DNA of 64,000 nucleotides from Clostridium sp. (GCA_031292145.1 JARLHR010000210.1:49584-113583), one strand, 5' to 3'. Shown: positions 53,241 to 62,694, counted from the stretch's first letter. Program-made: numbers and translations. Notes: generated by a model from the letters alone, not told the origin.

Positions 53241-55235
53241 CTATAGTCTAAATCCGTCTACTTTTTCTTTTAGTTCCTCCGACATATCCTTCAAATTGTT
53301 AAAATTATTAACAAATTCATCTGTTGAAGCTGTAATCTCCTGTGCTGTTGCTGAAACTTGTTCGGTTCCTGCTGCTGTTTCTTCTAATATTGCAGATAAA
53401 CTTTCTACTTTTCCTACGACTTCGTCCTTCATCTGACTTATAGAATTTAATCCTTCGGCTATTTTTCCTACTTTTCCTGTTAAATCCACTATTGACGTAA
53501 CTATTTCTGTAAATATAACCTGCGATTCTTCAACAGCCTTTTCTTGATCGTCAACTGTTTCACTAGTTACTAAAACTCTATTAACTGCTAATTCAGATTT
53601 ACTTCTTATTTCTTTTATTACTTCATCAATCTGTTTAGCCGAAACAGAAGTTTCTTCTGCAAGTTTTCTTATCTGATCAGCAACTACTGCAAATCCTTTT
53701 CCCGATTCCCCGGCTCTAGCTGCTTCTATTGCGGCATTTAATGCTAGAAGATTTGTTTGTTCTGTAATTGTACTTATTGTTTTATTCATTACACCTATTT
53801 TTATGATACTTTCTGATACTTCGCTTACAACTTCTTTAACTAATTCAGTACTTTTTTTAGTTTCAGAAGACTTATTCATTACAGTTTTTACAACTTCTAT
53901 TCCATTTTCACCTAGATTATTTGTTTTTCCTGCAACACCATTAACGCTTTCTGTTACTTCTCCTATCTTATTTATGGATTCTGATAATAAATGCATACTT
54001 TGTGATATTACTTCTAAATTATTAGCAGATTCTATAGTTCCATTTGATATTTGAGTTATTGTTCCACTCACTTGATTCATTGACGATGCTATTTCTTCAC
54101 TCATACTAGCTGAATTCATTGCATTTTCATTTAAATTAATAACTGAGTTATCTACACTCTTAATTAATTCTGCAACTTTTTTCTGCATACTATTAAAACT
54201 ATTTTCTAATACATTAAATTCATAGATGGAATTATTAATGACAATATCTTTATTAAATTCACCTTTTTCAGTTCTTTCCATTCCATCTTTTAATGTATTT
54301 ATCCCTTTACTTATTCTTCTTGTAATATATATCGTTATAACTACTGCAATTATTGCTAATAGAATACAAGTTATAATCGATGCTGCATTAGAATCTTTTT
54401 CTGATTTTCTTAATTCATTGGATGGTATTTCTAGTATTAACTTCCACCCAGTAAGATCTGAAGTTTCAAAATAACCTTCATATAAATTGCTATTATAATT
54501 AAATTTAATTTTATCACTGCTACTATTTTTTATTTCATCCCAACATTCATATTCAGTTGGCTCTGTTCCTGCAATTTTTGACTTGTCACTATTTGAAATT
54601 ACTACACCATCTTTATCTGTAATAATAAAATCTCCTGTTTGTCCATACTTTAGACTTGACAGCTGATTAGATAGAGCTGTCAAGTCTATATCTATAGCCA
54701 TAACTCCTAAGGATTTATTATCTTTAGTTACAGCTTTATATATTGTTATTGCATTTTTACCAGTTAGAGTATCCTTATATGGACTATGTATTGTGAATTT
54801 ATTTGAATTACTAACTGCTTCTTTAAACCATGACTTTTCAGTAGCATTATATCCTGCTGGTAATTCTGCATCTAATATTTGAAATACTTTTCCTGTATTA
54901 TCTGAAAAATAGATATTTAATATGCTTTTATCTGTATTTTTAATTAAATTCATATGTTCTTTTAAATCATTATATGGTGACTCTTCTAGATTAAATTTGT
55001 CATGCTCAATTAATGTTTGTAATATATCTTCATAATATGTAATTTTATTATTTATTATTTCTTCACCTATGCCACAGAGCAGATTCCCGTTTTCTTCAAA
55101 ACTTTTTTCATTACTTTTCTTGGATATTGTGTTTGAAATAATCCCCAGAATTACTACTGGTATTATAGCCAACATCGTAATTGTAATCAACAAATATGTT
55201 CTTATACTTTTTGTCTTAGTTTTCTTTTTTTGCAT
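53241..55235 (-). CDS. Methyl-accepting chemotaxis protein with dCache sensor
   Basis: 664 aa. A transmembrane helix at about 12-33, an extracellular dCache domain (about 35-280, with [20 protein letters not shown] and [10 protein letters not shown]) and a second helix at about 285-305 are followed by HAMP and a long cytoplasmic four-helix signalling domain. The receptor tip [19 protein letters not shown], then [15 protein letters not shown], is perfectly conserved. The small-molecule ligand is not predictable; many dCache receptors of this kind bind amino acids. It has no nearby che genes. The ATG at 55235 follows GAGGTGAAAT. Confidence 0.95.
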   Translation of the reverse strand: MQKKKTKTKSIRTYLLITITMLAIIPVVILGIISNTISKKSNEKSFEENGNLLCGIGEEIINNKITYYEDILQTLIEHDKFNLEESPYNDLKEHMNLIKNTDKSILNIYFSDNTGKVFQILDAELPAGYNATEKSWFKEAVSNSNKFTIHSPYKDTLTGKNAITIYKAVTKDNKSLGVMAIDIDLTALSNQLSSLKYGQTGDFIITDKDGVVISNSDKSKIAGTEPTEYECWDEIKNSSSDKIKFNYNSNLYEGYFETSDLTGWKLILEIPSNELRKSEKDSNAASIITCILLAIIAVVITIYITRRISKGINTLKDGMERTEKGEFNKDIVINNSIYEFNVLENSFNSMQKKVAELIKSVDNSVINLNENAMNSASMSEEIASSMNQVSGTITQISNGTIESANNLEVISQSMHLLSESINKIGEVTESVNGVAGKTNNLGENGIEVVKTVMNKSSETKKSTELVKEVVSEVSESIIKIGVMNKTISTITEQTNLLALNAAIEAARAGESGKGFAVVADQIRKLAEETSVSAKQIDEVIKEIRSKSELAVNRVLVTSETVDDQEKAVEESQVIFTEIVTSIVDLTGKVGKIAEGLNSISQMKDEVVGKVESLSAILEETAAGTEQVSATAQEITASTDEFVNNFNNLKDMSEELKEKVDGFRL

Positions 55236-55465
55236 ATTTCACCTCATAAATTTAATAATTAATTCCAATTTATATTATATAGTAAAGTGCATTAAAGTGT
55301 CGGATTACAAATTAACTTTACCTATTTTTATCTAAATTTCTTGTTTTATTGATAAATTCTTATATCATTTTGAATCTCATTGCATATTTCATTTTAATTT
55401 TTATATATTACTATCAAATTTATTTTAACTTTATCTTTATAAAATAATATTATTGCCTCCTAAAA

Positions 55466-55515
55466 AATCAAAAGGGATATCTCAAAACCTTAATTTTAAG
55501 ATATCCCTTTGATTT
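55466..55515. terminator. Terminator of the amt gene
   Basis: Stem AATCAAAAGGGATATCT...AGATATCCCTTTGATT, 10 bp downstream of the leftward amt stop codon. Confidence 0.85.
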
Positions 55516-55524
55516 ATTCATTTC

Positions 55525-56757
55525 CTATCTATTGAATCCTGAATATGCTTCTTCCCCATGTAGATAAAGATCTAATCCTTCAGCTTCTTCATTTGAAGTT
55601 GCTCTTACTTTCATTACAGCCTTCATAACTTTAAGTATTAAGAATGTTACAATTGCTGCATATAAAGCAGTAGCACAAGTTGATATTAAATGTGCCTTTA
55701 GAAGGGCGAAATTACCATATATTAATCCATCAGCCCCTGCTGGGTTAATTGCCTTTGATGCAAATATCCCTGTAGCTATAGATCCCCATATTCCTGCTAC
55801 CCCGTGACACCCAAAAGCATCTAAAGCATCATCATATCCTAATTTTTTCTTTAAAACAGCTATAGCAAAGAAACTTAATGTTCCACCAACTAATCCAATA
55901 AACATGGCTGATATTGGACTAACAAAACCTGCACCTTGAGTGATCGCAACTAATCCAGCAATAGCTCCACTGACTATTCCAAGCGCTGTAGGCTTTTTAT
56001 AAAGCAACCATTCGCAAGCTGCCCAGCCAATTGCCCCTGCTGCTGCAGAAGTATTTGTAGTAAAAAATGCATTTATTGCTACATAGTTCATAGAAAGAGC
56101 ACTTCCTGCATTAAATCCAAACCATCCAAACCATAAAAGCCCTCCACCTAGTATTGCCATAGGTATATGATGTGGATCCGGACTTGGATTTTTTCTCTTC
56201 CCAATAACTAGTGCGGCAATAAGGCCTGAAACCCCTGAATTTATTTCAACAGGATGTCCACCAGCAAAGTCAAGAACACCTAAATTTTTTAACCAGCCAT
56301 TAGTTCCCCATACCCAATGAGCAATAGGATCATAAACTAGCGTACTCCATAAAATTATCAATACTAAAAAAGCTGGAAATGTCATACGTTCAGCAACGGA
56401 ACCTGAAATAACAGCTGCAGTAATCGCTGCAAACATTAATTGAAATATTACAAATTCTAAATGTGGTATCGTACCTGCATAATCTGCATTTGGTGTAATT
56501 CCTATGTTACTTAAAAAGCTCCAATCCAATCCACCAATCATACCTTTAATATCTGGACCAAAAGCTAAGGTATAACCTACAAAAATCCATTGTATGGATA
56601 TGATCACAAGTGCTGCATAGTTTTGTATTGTAATACTTAATACATTTTTACTTCTTACCATACCACCATAAAATAAAGCTAAACCTGGTACCATTAACAT
56701 TACTAATGCAGCACAAATAAATACAAATCCCATATCCGCGCCATTTAACACTTCCAT
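55525..56757 (-). CDS. amt: Ammonium transporter (AmtB family)
   Basis: 410 aa, about 11 transmembrane helices. Typical motifs: GLALFYGGMVRSKNVLS, FGWFGFNAGSA, and DAFGCHGVAGIWGSIATG with the pore histidine. There is no long cleaved signal, as in most Gram-positive Amt proteins. AAGGGGG lies 8 bases before the ATG. No glnK/PII gene follows it in this window, unlike the usual amtB-glnK pair. Its leader carries an antitermination-type structure at 56819-56895, so expression is probably set by nitrogen status. Confidence 0.96.
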   Translation of the reverse strand: MEVLNGADMGFVFICAALVMLMVPGLALFYGGMVRSKNVLSITIQNYAALVIISIQWIFVGYTLAFGPDIKGMIGGLDWSFLSNIGITPNADYAGTIPHLEFVIFQLMFAAITAAVISGSVAERMTFPAFLVLIILWSTLVYDPIAHWVWGTNGWLKNLGVLDFAGGHPVEINSGVSGLIAALVIGKRKNPSPDPHHIPMAILGGGLLWFGWFGFNAGSALSMNYVAINAFFTTNTSAAAGAIGWAACEWLLYKKPTALGIVSGAIAGLVAITQGAGFVSPISAMFIGLVGGTLSFFAIAVLKKKLGYDDALDAFGCHGVAGIWGSIATGIFASKAINPAGADGLIYGNFALLKAHLISTCATALYAAIVTFLILKVMKAVMKVRATSNEEAEGLDLYLHGEEAYSGFNR

Positions 56758-56818
56758 CTTTTATTCCCCCTTGAATAATTTTATTAAATTTTAATTGTAT
56801 TTTTAATTTGCTGGTAAA

Positions 56819-56895
56819 TAAAAAAGCGCATCCATCTCAAAGGTATACCCAACCCTGGATATATCTTTCTTTGAAATGAAAACGCCATTGTTTTC
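56819..56895 (-). promoter_or_regulatory. Candidate ANTAR-type antiterminator leader of amt
   Basis: On the minus strand, the first stem-loop is GAAAAC-(AATGGC)-GTTTTC (56878-56895) and the second is TATATCC-(AGGGTT)-GGGTATA (56844-56863). Both loops are six bases with A at position 1 and G at position 4. A competing intrinsic terminator pairs GCGTTTTCATTTCAAAG (56869-56885) with CTTTGAGATGGATGCGC (56826-56842), one mismatch only, followed by TTTTTT. It uses the 3' half of the first stem. Tandem A1/G4 hexaloops next to a terminator are the known RNA target of ANTAR-domain antiterminators. I see the structure; the protein is not in this window. Confidence 0.7.
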
Positions 56896-57315
56896 TACAT
56901 AATTATATATTTTTTATTACTGTTATTAGTTTACTATCATGGATTTTCTATGTCAATATAAAATGAAAAATTTTTTTCATTTGTATTAGAATTTGAATAA
57001 TTCTATTACACAAGTACAACTTTTGCTTAAATAGCATTGTTCAATTCAATTTTATTCCACTGCTTATCCTCTATCTTTTTGCATATATTCTTACATTCTT
57101 TGGTTATAAACATTATAATCCATGAACTTATTACGCGTAATATTGTTAACCATAAAGATATTTTTGGGTAATAAACCATTCTCCGAAAATATTGATAGCA
57201 GAAAAAGCTATGCATTAGCCACATATTAGTGCCATGCCTGCCTAGAAGAGCAAACAGCTTGTCTAGTTTTAGAAATTTAATAACATAATTGCTTGCAATA
57301 ATAATTACTAAAATT
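56896..57315. other. Promoter region of amt and unexplained sequence
   Basis: About 420 bp. The portion next to the leader should contain the amt promoter (AT-rich, TATTGACATAG-like element on the minus strand near 56950). A leftward open frame of 65 codons (57027-57224) rich in Trp, Ile and Tyr has no convincing ribosome binding site and I do not call it a gene; it might be a relic of a membrane protein. Confidence 0.4.
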
Positions 57316-57356
57316 AAAAATCTCTTATTTGTTCAATATTAAAATAAGAGATTTTT
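57316..57356. terminator. Terminator of the DUF4261 gene
   Basis: Stem AAAAATCTCTTATTT...AAATAAGAGATTTTT. It lies about 40 bp beyond the leftward DUF4261 stop codon and has T/A runs on both sides. Confidence 0.8.
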
Positions 57357-57398
57357 CTAACTATTATTCTAGTTAATATATAATTTAAATTTACTTGC

Positions 57399-58268
57399 CT
57401 AACTTCTATTTTCACTAAAAAATTCTTTACCTGGATTAATGTCCAAAACGACACGTGCAGGCTCTGCAAGTGAAATTTCATATTTACATTCCCATTCATC
57501 ATTTTCTGAAATACCTTGTATTGTTTTAACCTTTGTAGCAGCATCCCCTTTGTCAAAAATATAATATCCATAAGAATATAAAATATTGGCTATTTGATTA
57601 GGATCTAAATTTTTAAAGTGGCATTGTAAATCACATAATCCTATTGCTGAAAGTCCTAATGTATCCATTAAATATTTGTTTCTATTTCCTTCAACATTAA
57701 ACAATCTTACATTTAATGTGCCGAACAAAGGATCATAGTCATCATTTAATGGATTATTTTCCAAGTAATCTTCTCTACTTATTACCTGCTCTGTAATATA
57801 AAAATTAATTCCTTCACATGGTATTAATTCTACTACAGCATAAAGTGCTTTCTGAAAAAGTTCTATTCTTTTAGAATAATTTAGTCCAACTGCCATTATA
57901 TCTGCCACTGAAATATTAAATTTACACTTCTCAATTAATTCTTTCTTAATATCGTAACTCCATGATTGTTCTAAAGATCTTTTCAATTTTTCATGTTGCG
58001 GATCCTCATCATTTAAACTAATGGTTATTCCAACTGGAACATTTGCATTTTTATACTCCATTATGTAATCTAAAAAACCAAATGTAATAGCTGTATCTTG
58101 CCTAGATATAACTTCAACTTTTCCACAATATTTTTTAATATTTTCTAACAATTTATCTTCTAAAATAAGTGGCTGCTCTTCCATCCAAAGTTCCGCTCCA
58201 TACATTGATACAAATGCATCTGGTGCATCTTGTAATTTTCCTTTATCATTTTCTTCAAACTTATTCAT
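57399..58268 (-). CDS. DUF4261 domain-containing protein
   Basis: 289 aa, soluble. The C-terminal 80 residues (DTLGLSAIGLCDLQCHFKN, LDPNQIANILYSYGYYIFDKGD, then WECKYEISLAEPARVV) fit DUF4261, a domain often found in proteins associated with contact-dependent or effector systems, though with no established activity. The N-terminal part (residues 20-190) has AELWMEEQPLILEDKLLENIKKYCG and similar mixed alpha/beta sequence. There is no signal peptide. AAGGGGAAATA precedes the ATG. It is monocistronic. Function unknown. Confidence 0.75.
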   Translation of the reverse strand: MNKFEENDKGKLQDAPDAFVSMYGAELWMEEQPLILEDKLLENIKKYCGKVEVISRQDTAITFGFLDYIMEYKNANVPVGITISLNDEDPQHEKLKRSLEQSWSYDIKKELIEKCKFNISVADIMAVGLNYSKRIELFQKALYAVVELIPCEGINFYITEQVISREDYLENNPLNDDYDPLFGTLNVRLFNVEGNRNKYLMDTLGLSAIGLCDLQCHFKNLDPNQIANILYSYGYYIFDKGDAATKVKTIQGISENDEWECKYEISLAEPARVVLDINPGKEFFSENRS

Positions 58269-58343
58269 TATTTCCCCTTCTTTCTTTGCAATAATTTTAA
58301 TTATTTTTCTAATTTATTTTTTGTTTTCGCGTAAAGTTAAAAT

Positions 58344-58385
58344 AAAAAAGCCATCTCAAAATATAATTACTTTGAGACAGCTTTG
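58344..58385 (-). terminator. Intrinsic terminator upstream of the DUF4261 gene
   Basis: On the minus strand, AAAGCTGTCTCAAAGT...TTTTGAGATGGCTTT followed by a T-rich tract. It lies about 240 bp after topoisomerase and 76 bp before the DUF4261 gene, so it may end topoisomerase transcripts or attenuate the next gene. Confidence 0.7.
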
Positions 58386-58628
58386 CCTATTAAATATAGA
58401 TTAATTATAACATGATAGGTAGAAATTTAATACTAAAATAACCTTGTGATTTAATTTTTATTTTAAACATTGTATGCAAATTGGTTCCCCCACGACAATG
58501 ACAATCCCTCGTTAGTTCATCTACATTCCAATGAAGCTTGATTCTTAAACTTAATGTACCTTTAACCGTAGAAGGAATTACTTTTTATATGCACTTCTCT
58601 CACGTCATTTAATAATTATATTTTATCA
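58386..58628. other. Non-coding spacer downstream of the topoisomerase gene
   Basis: No gene. A minus-strand TATAAT near 58402-58408 could be the -10 of a promoter for the DUF4261 gene; its transcript would read through the hairpin at 58344-58385. The rest, including a C-rich patch CCCCCACGAC near 58486, has no recognised function. Confidence 0.4.
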
Positions 58629-60788
58629 TTAAATGAACTCTATTTTCCAATTAAAATATCCAGTTTCTTCATTTCTCTCATATTTAAAATATGCTGAAAA
58701 TGTATTTCCTTTTTTACTTTTTAAATTTCTAAAACCTACTTTTCCGTTTTTTAGTAAAAGTTCAACCATTTCCTTGGATACAGTTTTACCAAAGTACTTA
58801 ATATATTTATCATCTTTCCAAATAGTATACTTACATCCATTCTTCCAATTACTACACCCAAAGTTTTTTTCACCTTCAACTACTGGATTCCCGCAAACAG
58901 GACAAGCTCCTATACTCTCAGTATCCTCTGGTATCTCTACTTTAAATCTTGATAAAGCACCTGTATCATTTTTTATTAATTCAACAGATTTAATAGTGAA
59001 ATCTGTTATCAATTTCATGAAATCGCTTTTAGCAAATTTACCTTTTTCAATATCTGAAAGGGTTTTCTCTAGTCTACCTGTATATTCTAAGTCCAACAAA
59101 TCTCTTACAGGAAATATTTCAACAATATTTCTTCCAAGCTCCGTGCACATAAGGTTTTTCCCTTTTGTTTTTAAATAACCTATATCCTTTAATTTTTTTA
59201 TAGTTTCCGCACGAGTCGCTGGTGTTCCTATGCTATACCCACTCAAAATAGCCTGCATCATTTCTTCTGAATCTTCATCTTTACCTTCAACACCTTTTCC
59301 GCAGGTTTCCATAACTCTAAGTAATGTCTTTTCAGTATGATACTTAGGTGGTTTTTTGGTAACTGAATTTACTTTTGAATCTACAATATCTACATTTTCA
59401 TTTATTTCAACCTTTGGAAGAATGACATCCTTACTTTCTATTTTCTCTACAACCTTCCAGCCCTCAACTAGCTTTACTTTTCCTTTTGAAACAAACTCTC
59501 CTGGAACCTCTGGATTATTAACCTTTAAAGTTACCTTTGTTTCTTCAAATTCAGCTATAGGCATAAACTGCATTATAAATCTATTTTTAATAGCCTCATA
59601 TACTATTTTTTCATCAGCAGATAACCCTGATGGCTTCATATATGTCGGAGTGATTGCACTATGGCTTTCAACCTTTGAGCTGTCAAAAATTCTTTTAGAT
59701 GTACTAAATTTAATGTCTTTTTCATATGGTAATCCAACTTTTAACGTATCTAAAACCTTTTTTGCTCTATCTTTTAAACTTTCCTCTAATACTACACTCG
59801 CTGTTCTTGGATAAGTTGTAAATTTCTTTTCATAAAGAGATTGGGCAACCTTAAGAACCTTATCAGATGTCCACCCCTTATATTTACTTGTAATATGCCC
59901 TTGCAAGTTTGACAAATTAAATAAATACGGAGGGTATTCCTTTTTTAATTCTGTCTGTTTATCAACAATTCTAGCAGTCCCACCTTTAAGTAAAGGCAAA
60001 AATTTATCTAAGTATTCCTTCTTATCAAATTTTTCAGACTCATTTTCATAATATAAGCCTTCAAATTCCTCATTGCTAGAATTCTTAAAATTTGATACTA
60101 ATTTATAGTAAGTAGTTGCTGTAAAGTTTTCAATTTCTTTATCTCTATCATAAATGATCTTTAATGTAGGAAGAAGAACTCTCCCTATATTAATAGTCTT
60201 ATTTTCTTCAAATTTATATTTTAAGGTACTCACAGAAGTTAAATTTATTCCAATTATCCAATCACTCCATTGCCTTCCTATACCAGCATCTTGTAGCGAT
60301 TGCATTTCTTTATTATCCTTTAAGGCTTCCATTCCGCCCTTAACTTCATCGGGTGTCCATTCATTTAAAAGTAATCTATATATAGGTTTTTTGACATCGA
60401 AATATCCAAATAGCTCATCAGCTATAACCTGACCTTCTCTATCAAAGTCAGTAGCTGAAATTATACCATCTACATCTTCTCTATCAATTAAATTCTTTAT
60501 TATTCCAAGCTGCTTTTTCGCTCCCTTATCCTCTGTTGTTCTATCCACACCATCACATTTTACTTTATACAAAAACTTCTCTGGGATAAATGGGAACTTT
60601 TCAAATCTCCAGCCCTTCATGTTTTCATCATAGTCCTTTGCATCAAAAAGCTGCAAAAGATGTCCAAATGCCCATGTTATATAATAGCCATTGCCTTCAA
60701 AATACCCATCTTTCCTGTTTTTTATCTTATATGCATCAGCAATATTCTTTGCAACAGATGGTTTTTCCGCAATAATAACCTTCGCCAT
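58629..60788 (-). CDS. topB: Type IA DNA topoisomerase, topoisomerase III-like
   Basis: 719 aa, about the length of TopB. It relaxes negative supercoils and decatenates DNA through a transient 5'-phosphotyrosine. The Toprim domain starts AKVIIAEKPSVAKNIADAY and has the acidic cluster SATDFDREGQ. The active-site tyrosine is Tyr326 in FTTYPRTAS. A C-terminal four-Cys zinc ribbon (CPVCGNPVVEG...CSNW, C) is present. Two normally strict motifs differ: NLTR is NLTS, and GRVQTPTL is GRVLLPTLK. AAAGGAGG precedes the ATG. The region upstream is occupied by nested repeats. The divergence may mark a separate clade rather than housekeeping TopB. Confidence 0.9.
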   Translation of the reverse strand: MAKVIIAEKPSVAKNIADAYKIKNRKDGYFEGNGYYITWAFGHLLQLFDAKDYDENMKGWRFEKFPFIPEKFLYKVKCDGVDRTTEDKGAKKQLGIIKNLIDREDVDGIISATDFDREGQVIADELFGYFDVKKPIYRLLLNEWTPDEVKGGMEALKDNKEMQSLQDAGIGRQWSDWIIGINLTSVSTLKYKFEENKTINIGRVLLPTLKIIYDRDKEIENFTATTYYKLVSNFKNSSNEEFEGLYYENESEKFDKKEYLDKFLPLLKGGTARIVDKQTELKKEYPPYLFNLSNLQGHITSKYKGWTSDKVLKVAQSLYEKKFTTYPRTASVVLEESLKDRAKKVLDTLKVGLPYEKDIKFSTSKRIFDSSKVESHSAITPTYMKPSGLSADEKIVYEAIKNRFIMQFMPIAEFEETKVTLKVNNPEVPGEFVSKGKVKLVEGWKVVEKIESKDVILPKVEINENVDIVDSKVNSVTKKPPKYHTEKTLLRVMETCGKGVEGKDEDSEEMMQAILSGYSIGTPATRAETIKKLKDIGYLKTKGKNLMCTELGRNIVEIFPVRDLLDLEYTGRLEKTLSDIEKGKFAKSDFMKLITDFTIKSVELIKNDTGALSRFKVEIPEDTESIGACPVCGNPVVEGEKNFGCSNWKNGCKYTIWKDDKYIKYFGKTVSKEMVELLLKNGKVGFRNLKSKKGNTFSAYFKYERNEETGYFNWKIEFI

Positions 60789-60817
60789 GATATTTTTTAT
60801 CCTCCTTTAGTTATCAT

Positions 60818-60853
60818 TTAAGCACATGAAATAAAATAATAGACAATCATATG
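60818..60853. repeat. Left part of an AGGCAC-type repeat interrupted by another element
   Basis: TTAAGCACATGAAATAAAATAATAGACAATC is the left end of the AGGCAC-type family. Its right end, GTTATATTATTTCTAATTATGCCTTA, is found at 61167-61192, on the other side of the inserted GATATCC-ended element. Confidence 0.65.
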
Positions 60854-61163
60854 TAGATATCCAAAGCATCAACTAGATTTATGCGGTAATCTACCGAAAT
60901 CATATACATATTTGTTCCATAGGGCTATGAAATTTTCGCTGGAAGGTTCTAAATGCAAGGTTGTGCCCATTTTAGCTTGCTCCTGAAACAAGTTCAGGAC
61001 AAGCTAAAATAGAACAACCTTCCATTAAGAACCTTAAACAGCTTAATTTCAAATGCCTATTTCACAAATATGTATATGCTTTCTAGTTCAGAGTCACTTT
61101 CAAAGCCTAGTAGCAATGTAAATATATTTTATTAATAAGTACAATTCATGAATTGGATATCTA
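60854..61163. repeat. GATATCC-ended palindromic element, subfamily a, copy 3 (complete)
   Basis: A 310 bp element, TA-GATATCC to GGATATC-TA, inserted in an older repeat. It is closely related to 8188-8469: GCGGTAATCTACCGAAAT, ATACATATTTGTTCCATAGG, CTATGAAATTTTCGCTGGAA, GGTTCTAAATGCAAGGTTGTG, central stem TTTTAGCTTGTCC-like arms, GAACAACCTTCCATTAAGAACC, and ATATGTATATGC. It lies just upstream of the topoisomerase gene. Confidence 0.88.
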
Positions 61164-61192
61164 TACTGTTATATTATTTCTAATTATGCCTT
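61164..61192. repeat. Right part of the interrupted AGGCAC-type repeat
   Basis: Continuation of the repeat that begins at 60818. It ends ATTATGCCTTA, the inverted form of the left end. Confidence 0.6.
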
Positions 61193-61324
61193 ATATAACC
61201 AAATATTAACCACTGAATAGTTAATAATATCAAAAATAGCTTATTCTTAATTATTCAGCATTATATATATTACCATTAAAATAGAAATAAAACCAGTTGA
61301 AGTTACATACAAATTTTAATGATG

Positions 61325-61391
61325 ACTTACCGAAATAAGTAACATATTGCGTCCTGTTTTCTTTAAATTTTGATAGATGATTCTAAATTAC
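61325..61391. repeat. Fragment of a GATATCC-type element, subfamily b, inverted
   Basis: ACTTACCGAAATAAGTAACATATTGCGTCC, then TTTTGATAGATGATTCTAA, corresponds to the inverted right part of subfamily b. It breaks off before the central stem. Confidence 0.65.
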
Positions 61392-61521
61392 TCTTCATTA
61401 TATGTATATTGACGTAGTAAATAAAAAATATGTTCTTTGAAAATCGAATTGTGTTATATTTACAAAGTATGCTATAATTAACTAAAGGATAAATAATAAT
61501 TTATGAGAGAGAAGTCATTAC

Positions 61522-62292
61522 ATGGAAAACAAAGACATTATACAAAATAATAAAACATATTGGGATGCGAATGCCGATTTGTGGTTTGGAACTACAGCAC
61601 TTCCTACATATGGGGTAAAATTTGTAACAGAAGATGACTTACACTTATTTGGAGATGTGTCAGGCAAAAAAATGTTAGAAATTTGTTGCGGGAGCGGCCA
61701 TTCATTAAAATACCATGCAGATAGAAATGCTGCTGAATTATTGGGAGTGGATTTATCACATAAGCAAATTGAAAATGCAAAAGTATATCTAAAAGAAAAT
61801 GGATACACAGCAAAGTTTATATGTGCACCTATGGAATCAGATCTTGATATTCCAAAAAATTGTTTTGATTATGTATATTCAATATATGGAATTGGCTGGA
61901 CAACAGATTTGCAAGGTACATTTAACAAAATAGCTTCATATCTAAAAAAGGATGGAATATTTATATTTAGTTGGCATCATACTTTGAATTATTGTGTGGC
62001 GTGGTCTTGCGATCAACGAAAAGATATTATTGAAAACAATCAATTGATTTTTAATAGGAGCTATTTAGATGAATCGTATTTTACAATGCCCGTCCATGAT
62101 AGCGAGATTGTTCTCTGCAACCGGAAAATATCAACATACATAAATGCATTAGCTAGGGCAGGCTTTGTTATTGAACAAATGATTGAGGAAACAGATAAGA
62201 AAATTATGGAATCTGTTGAAGACGATAGTGATAAAGCTAGAAAGGCAAGGATGCTTCCAATTTCGGTGTGCTTCAAAGCTAGAAAGCTATAG
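61522..62292 (+). CDS. Class I SAM-dependent methyltransferase
   Basis: 256 aa with the Rossmann-like methyltransferase fold. Motif I is MLEICCGSGHSLKY, followed by LLGVDLSHKQIENAK with the acidic ribose-binding residue, then APMESDLDIPKNCFDYVYS (motif II area) and LKKDGIFIFSW. The N-terminus NKTYWDANADLWFGT is common in small-molecule methyltransferases of Methyltransf_11 type. GAGAGAAG lies upstream of the ATG. It is monocistronic, flanked by repeat fragments. The substrate cannot be told. Confidence 0.9.
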   Translation: MENKDIIQNNKTYWDANADLWFGTTALPTYGVKFVTEDDLHLFGDVSGKKMLEICCGSGHSLKYHADRNAAELLGVDLSHKQIENAKVYLKENGYTAKFICAPMESDLDIPKNCFDYVYSIYGIGWTTDLQGTFNKIASYLKKDGIFIFSWHHTLNYCVAWSCDQRKDIIENNQLIFNRSYLDESYFTMPVHDSEIVLCNRKISTYINALARAGFVIEQMIEETDKKIMESVEDDSDKARKARMLPISVCFKARKL

Positions 62293-62361
62293 CAACAATA
62301 TTAGAAAATTTCAGTTTATAGAGTTTCTTATTTATATCTAAAAATTTAATAGTAAATTAGA

Positions 62362-62404
62362 ATATCACATTATTCAAAAGTAAACGGATTTGTGATATTT
62401 TTTG
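62362..62404 (+). terminator. Terminator of the methyltransferase gene
   Basis: Stem AATATCACA...TGTGATATT followed by TTTTTG, about 70 bp after the stop codon. Confidence 0.8.
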
Positions 62405-62483
62405 TTCCGCAATTCTAATATATGCAGTAAAAATTGATCTTCGAAGAATTTCTAATTTCCACTCACAGTTTAAAGTATATATC

Positions 62484-62686
62484 AACTAGAAATAAGGAGA
62501 CTGTTTTGTGTTATGTTTCATTAGGAATTTTGGTGGTTGTAATTCCTGACTAGGAGTTGTTCCAAAATGCTTGTTCAAGGTTTCCCTTGAGGCAAGCATT
62601 TTTGGTACAACTCCTAGTCTTAGAATCATTCATCTAAATTCCTAGAAACCGAAACACAATATATTACTTATTTCGGTAAGCTATAC
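62484..62686. repeat. GATATCC-type element, subfamily b, copy 3 (ends missing)
   Basis: Core matches 41198 and 50190: AACTAGAAATAAGG, GTTTCATTAGGAATTTTGG, central stem AAAATGCTTG...CAAGCATTTTT, TACAACTCCTAGTCTTAGAATC, and ACACAATATATTACTTATTTCGGT. The outer 20-70 bp at each side are missing or changed. It ends about 9 bp from the stop codon of the leftward dehydrogenase gene. Confidence 0.8.
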
Positions 62687-62694
62687 TCCAAACT

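Noticed and set aside
57027-57224. Leftward 65-codon frame upstream of amt
   Set aside because: It lacks a convincing ribosome binding site and recognisable motifs; it may be a relic, but not a supported gene.
8188-61163. The GATATCC-ended elements as guide-RNA-type or intron-like RNAs
   Set aside because: No associated endonuclease, transposase or reverse transcriptase gene is present in the window, and the near-perfect overall palindrome fits a terminal-inverted-repeat element better.
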